NCBI GenBank assembly: GCA_003491635.1 | Contig: DNCG01000038.1 | Span: 1 to 9,324, forward strand | Source: Actinomycetota bacterium | GTDB lineage: Bacteria > Actinomycetota > Aquicultoria > Subteraquimicrobiales > UBA9087 | Reading direction: 5' to 3' | DNA length: 9,324 bases | Shown here: positions 7,065-9,324 of the stretch, piece by piece | How positions within the stretch are numbered: the stretch's first letter is position 1 | Layout of the letters: every line of letters begins with the position of its first letter | Program-made: the position numbers and the translations under genes | The notes under the pieces: generated by a model | What the model was told of the DNA's origin: nothing | Seen by the model: the letters and a program-made list of their open reading frames with translations, nothing else | The model's database searches: none

Positions 7065-7475
7065 TCAATCCTCCAGTCTTTTGGTTCGAAGAGTCGCCAG
7101 AGAAACGGTTTTTGTCGCCTCATTCTCGACCCAGGAGACGGTCACGACTATCTTCTTGATATTGGAGTCCGCCCCCTCCACCTCGGTGGGGGAAGAAACC
7201 ACATCCACCTGGTTCGTGAACACCATGTTACCCAGAGTACGAGTCTCATCGGGCAGATTGGTCTCGTCAATGCTCTCGTAAGTCATATTCCTAATATGCT
7301 CAACCCTCTCCTGGCCATAGCTGGCCGCCTGGTTCTGGTTCTTGGACATCCCCACATAGCGGATCCCCTCATAGAACATTATATAGATGGGAATCAAGAT
7401 AACGGCTATGATGGTTAATGCCCCCAGGACCTCCAGCAAGCTAAAGGCCCTTTCGTCCTTCAAAAAAACTCTCAT
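7065..7475 (-). CDS. PilV-like minor prepilin with Ala at the cleavage site
   Basis: A 136-aa prepilin. The leader MRVFLKDERA precedes FSLLEVLGALTIIAVILIPI, with Glu at mature position 5 (E15). The residue before the cut is Ala instead of the usual Gly; prepilin peptidases accept Ala in some known prepilins. 'NQAASYGQERVEHIRNMTYE' is the helix-to-loop region seen in PilV/GspI-type proteins ('A..yA.e.iE.iR'). The C-terminus is a short beta region: 'KIVVTVSWVENEATKTVSLATL', split near 107-128. GAGGGG lies about six bases before the ATG. It is the first gene after the terminator at 7546-7576 and is followed directly by the PilW-like gene, so it starts a PilV-PilW-PilX set. Role by family: minor pseudopilin of the priming complex. 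Confidence 0.85.
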   Translation of the reverse strand: MRVFLKDERAFSLLEVLGALTIIAVILIPIYIMFYEGIRYVGMSKNQNQAASYGQERVEHIRNMTYESIDETNLPDETRTLGNMVFTNQVDVVSSPTEVEGADSNIKKIVVTVSWVENEATKTVSLATLRTKRLED

Positions 7476-7493
7476 CGATATCCCCTCTTATTT

Positions 7494-7499
7494 ATTATA
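7494..7499 (-). promoter_or_regulatory. Possible -10 element before the PilV-like gene
   Basis: A perfect TATAAT on the minus strand, 18 bases before the ATG at 7475. It follows a terminator, so a new promoter is expected here. However, no -35 match is seen at 16-18 bases, and a start about 7 bases downstream would leave the ribosome binding site at the extreme 5' end. It is therefore only a candidate. Confidence 0.25.
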
Positions 7500-7545
7500 T
7501 CGGCACCGCTGGTGAGAAACTTGAGCACTGCTGAGAGCGGCTTCC

Positions 7546-7576
7546 AAAAAAATCTCCGAGACTAAATTCTCAGAGA
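7546..7576 (-). terminator. Rho-independent terminator inside the minor-pilin cluster
   Basis: On the minus strand TCTCTGAGA (7576-7568) pairs with TCTCGGAGA (7561-7553). This is nine base pairs including one G-U, with a six-base loop ATTTAG, followed directly by seven Ts (7552-7546). It lies 55 bp after the stop of the first PilX-like gene and separates it from the PilV-PilW-PilX set. Confidence 0.8.
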
Positions 7577-7605
7577 CACACAAAACTCCTTTAATTATCC
7601 ATTCC

Positions 7606-7626
7606 CACCTGTCGGCAGACACGGTG
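7606..7626. repeat. Bulged inverted repeat after the first PilX-like gene
   Basis: On the minus strand CACC, a single G, TGTC, loop TGCC, then GACA and GGTG form an eight-pair stem with one bulge. It begins 5 bp after the TAA stop and is not followed by a T run, so it is not itself a terminator. It may protect the transcript 3' end or be a REP-like element. Confidence 0.4.
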
Positions 7627-7631
7627 CTAAC

Positions 7632-9044
7632 TTACGAACCTTCTCCCCAAGAGGAGATCCTGTACCGGGAACTATCGGGCTTAAAGAAGTACGGCGGCTG
7701 GGTGTAGGTAAGCCTTTTATCGTAGTTGTAGCGCTTCAGATACCCAGTTTTCCCACCCATACCGCCTCCTCCCATAGTGCCCTTAGAAATGATAGCCGTA
7801 TCCTTGTTTTGGATGAGGGCACCATTGACAAAAAGCAATTCTCTTTCCCAAGAAGCCGCACCCTGATAACTGATATGCCCACTCTGAGCGAACATCACGG
7901 CATCGACGTAAACTTTATCGTAGGCGGCCGTTCTTCCCTTCCAGGCAGTATGGGGACCCTTTCCCCATGGAGTCCCCCCTGGTTCATAGATCTCGATATC
8001 GTTCTCGGCAATCAAGCCCAACATATCATCGCTGGTGGCCAAATTCGTATCCGCATATCTCACATTGTCCACGACATACACATCACCGGCGGAACTACCC
8101 CTGGCAACAATGGTCAGCCGCCCATCGAGAGTTCCCTGAACATAAACATTTCCGTTCTCGACATACAAAACATTTTCCTTTAATCCCAACCCCTTCGTTT
8201 GGGTGCCGGTGGTCACGATTTCTATCATGCCATCATTGTTTGCACTTGTTCCCTCAATCAACTTGACCGATACATCCCCCAAATAGGAACCCAGGTTACC
8301 AGCTTCGCTCGCCCTAGATCTTAGAAGCACATAATCGGGAACAGGAAACTGGATCGCTGCCACCATTTCAGGAAGCGACGGACTGTAATAAGGAGTTCCA
8401 CTTCCACCTAAAACATACTTGTTAACGTAGGTTATTTGTCCGTTGAAGCGCGGGTAGCCGTTTGCAATTGAGTAAACGTAAAGGTCATCGTTGGAATGAA
8501 CGCTGCCCGTGGTTTCATCGGAATAATAAGTACCCATAGACTGTCGATAGGAGATAAAATCATATTCGGTGGTGGTTTTATCGTTAAGAAAGAGGATGTA
8601 ATTCCAAATCGGTGTGGTCTGCTCAACTTTGGTAGTTAACCTGCGGATGGCGTTGGAGCCCGTCACCGTACCCGTGGATTCAAGGGTATACTTCGCCAAG
8701 CCCCCATCGAGGCTATCAGGATCAAGAGTTGCGGCAACGGTAAAACTCCCAATGATCTCCGTGGAGTCGGCCGAGGCCAGATCCTGTGCAACGGGTCCTC
8801 TCCAGGCGCCATTGCTCTGGACGAGTTGGTTTAACCCATATTCGATGCCGGCGTCGGCAATGTGAAAGGCTTGGTTTGCCTGCTTTCCTCGAACGGAGAT
8901 GCCCACTTCCTTTCGAGCAGCGATCAGAAGGGCCGTCCCCAGAAGCAACAAAACGAGAAGAACGACCAGCGCAGTGGCGAAAGCCACTCCCTTTTCGGCC
9001 CCCAGCAGAGAGAATAAACTCCTTGAATCTCTTCTGTAGTTCAC
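7632..9044 (-). CDS. Large PilX-like minor pseudopilin with DUF4900-like region
   Basis: About 470 aa. The 19-residue leader ends GAEKG, then VAFATALVVLLVLLLLGTAL (20-39) forms the hydrophobic helix, without Glu at mature position 5. The PilX_N hallmark 'QAFHIADAGIEYGLNQL' follows. From about 145, 'NYILFLNDKTTTEYDF' and 'GSVHSNDDLYVY' resemble the DUF4900 pattern of an outer face with a 'vHSN' motif. Beta strands follow: 'NVLYVENGNVYVQGTLDGRL', 'GDVYVVDNV' and 'MLGLIAENDIEIYEPGG'. The C-terminus has a Gly-rich loop (GTMGGGGMGG), then YDKRLTYTQPPYFFKP and the end SSWGEGS. The start is uncertain. GTG at 9044 has GGTGA four bases upstream; an in-frame TTG at 9056 would add four residues but has no clear ribosome binding site. 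It follows a PilW-like gene and is closed by a terminator. Expected to act at the pilus tip or in assembly priming. Confidence 0.82.
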   Translation of the reverse strand: MNYRRDSRSLFSLLGAEKGVAFATALVVLLVLLLLGTALLIAARKEVGISVRGKQANQAFHIADAGIEYGLNQLVQSNGAWRGPVAQDLASADSTEIIGSFTVAATLDPDSLDGGLAKYTLESTGTVTGSNAIRRLTTKVEQTTPIWNYILFLNDKTTTEYDFISYRQSMGTYYSDETTGSVHSNDDLYVYSIANGYPRFNGQITYVNKYVLGGSGTPYYSPSLPEMVAAIQFPVPDYVLLRSRASEAGNLGSYLGDVSVKLIEGTSANNDGMIEIVTTGTQTKGLGLKENVLYVENGNVYVQGTLDGRLTIVARGSSAGDVYVVDNVRYADTNLATSDDMLGLIAENDIEIYEPGGTPWGKGPHTAWKGRTAAYDKVYVDAVMFAQSGHISYQGAASWERELLFVNGALIQNKDTAIISKGTMGGGGMGGKTGYLKRYNYDKRLTYTQPPYFFKPDSSRYRISSWGEGS

Positions 9045-9139
9045 ATCGTCACCCAATCTCTATATCGGTATCTTCCGAAATTTGTTTAGACCACCGGTAA
9101 AGTTTCCTCATCAACATTCAATCAAATTTTAAGGAAATC

Positions 9140-9324
9140 CTATCTGTTCCTCAGCCGCACCTTGGAGGTCAATCGCTTTCGCATTTTGTCCTTACTTACG
9201 GCAATGTTTATCTCAACACAGGTGACATCATCGTAATAGTTAGTGAGAGAGATATCGTTCGTGGGCAGGATCTCAACCGAATTGGCATCAAAGAATCTAA
9301 ACTTGAGTTTCTCGACATATTCAG
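9140..9324 (-). CDS. PilW-like minor prepilin, C-terminal end only (cut by window edge)
   Basis: The last 60 codons of a gene entering from the right edge, ending in TAG (9140-9142). The visible protein starts EYVEKLKFRFFDANSVEILP, continues with 'VTCVEINIAVSKDKMRKRL' and ends TSKVRLRNR. A beta strand of the type 'L.FrffD..g', then 'V..IeI.i.V', a basic turn and a terminal 'V.LRN' is the usual end of PilW/GspJ-like prepilins with an N-terminal methylation motif. The N-terminal helix is outside the window, so the family call rests on this C-terminal pattern and on its position directly before a PilX-like gene. About 95 bp separates it from the next start. Confidence 0.65.
   Translation of the reverse strand, partial: EYVEKLKFRFFDANSVEILPTNDISLTNYYDDVTCVEINIAVSKDKMRKRLTSKVRLRNR

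Noticed and set aside
9049..9117. Small 22-codon reading frame (MLMRKLYRWSKQISEDTDIE...) ending just before the first PilX-like start
   Set aside because: It has no ribosome binding site, is very short and has no recognisable family. It may be chance in the 95-bp gap, although the stop-to-start proximity is suggestive.

Overview
All genes in this window read on the minus strand, so transcription runs from the right edge to the left. The content is a type IV pilus (T4P) locus followed by two shikimate-pathway genes. Base composition looks close to 50% GC by eye. The PilM/PilN/PilO and AroC sequences look like those of deep-branching monoderm bacteria (Actinomycetota or Firmicutes-like lineages). 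There is no secretin gene (pilQ) after the pilP-like gene, which also fits a cell with no outer membrane. This placement is an inference from sequence style and cannot be fixed to a genus.

Right part (9324 to 4883): a cluster of minor pseudopilins. It holds the C-terminal end of a PilW-like protein (9140-9324), a large PilX-like protein of about 470 aa (7632-9044), a rho-independent terminator (7546-7576), a small PilV-like prepilin (7065-7475), a PilW-like prepilin (6343-7056) and a second large PilX-like protein of 481 aa (4883-6328). The order is PilW-PilX, then PilV-PilW-PilX, which suggests two related minor-pilin modules side by side. Such proteins are expected to form the tip or initiation complex of the pilus. 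The two PilX-like proteins carry unusually large beta-rich C-terminal regions.

Middle part (4882 to 1741): a 203-bp AT-rich leader with a plausible extended -10 promoter, then pilM (TTG start), pilN, pilO and a pilP-like gene, tightly packed. These encode the inner alignment platform: cytoplasmic actin-like PilM binds the N-terminal INLLP segment of PilN, PilN pairs with PilO in the membrane, and the PilP-like protein extends outside. A strong terminator hairpin (1687-1715) closes this unit.

Left part (1605 to 1): aroC (chorismate synthase), then a shikimate kinase gene (aroK type) cut by the window edge. The neighbourhood echoes the pilMNOPQ-aroK-aroB arrangement of Proteobacteria, but with aroC inserted, no pilQ, and a terminator between the pilus and aro units. 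I found no RNA genes, CRISPR arrays, insertion sequences or defence systems. The window is best read as a coherent pilus locus, with novelty mainly in the large PilX-like proteins and the monoderm PilP-like subunit.
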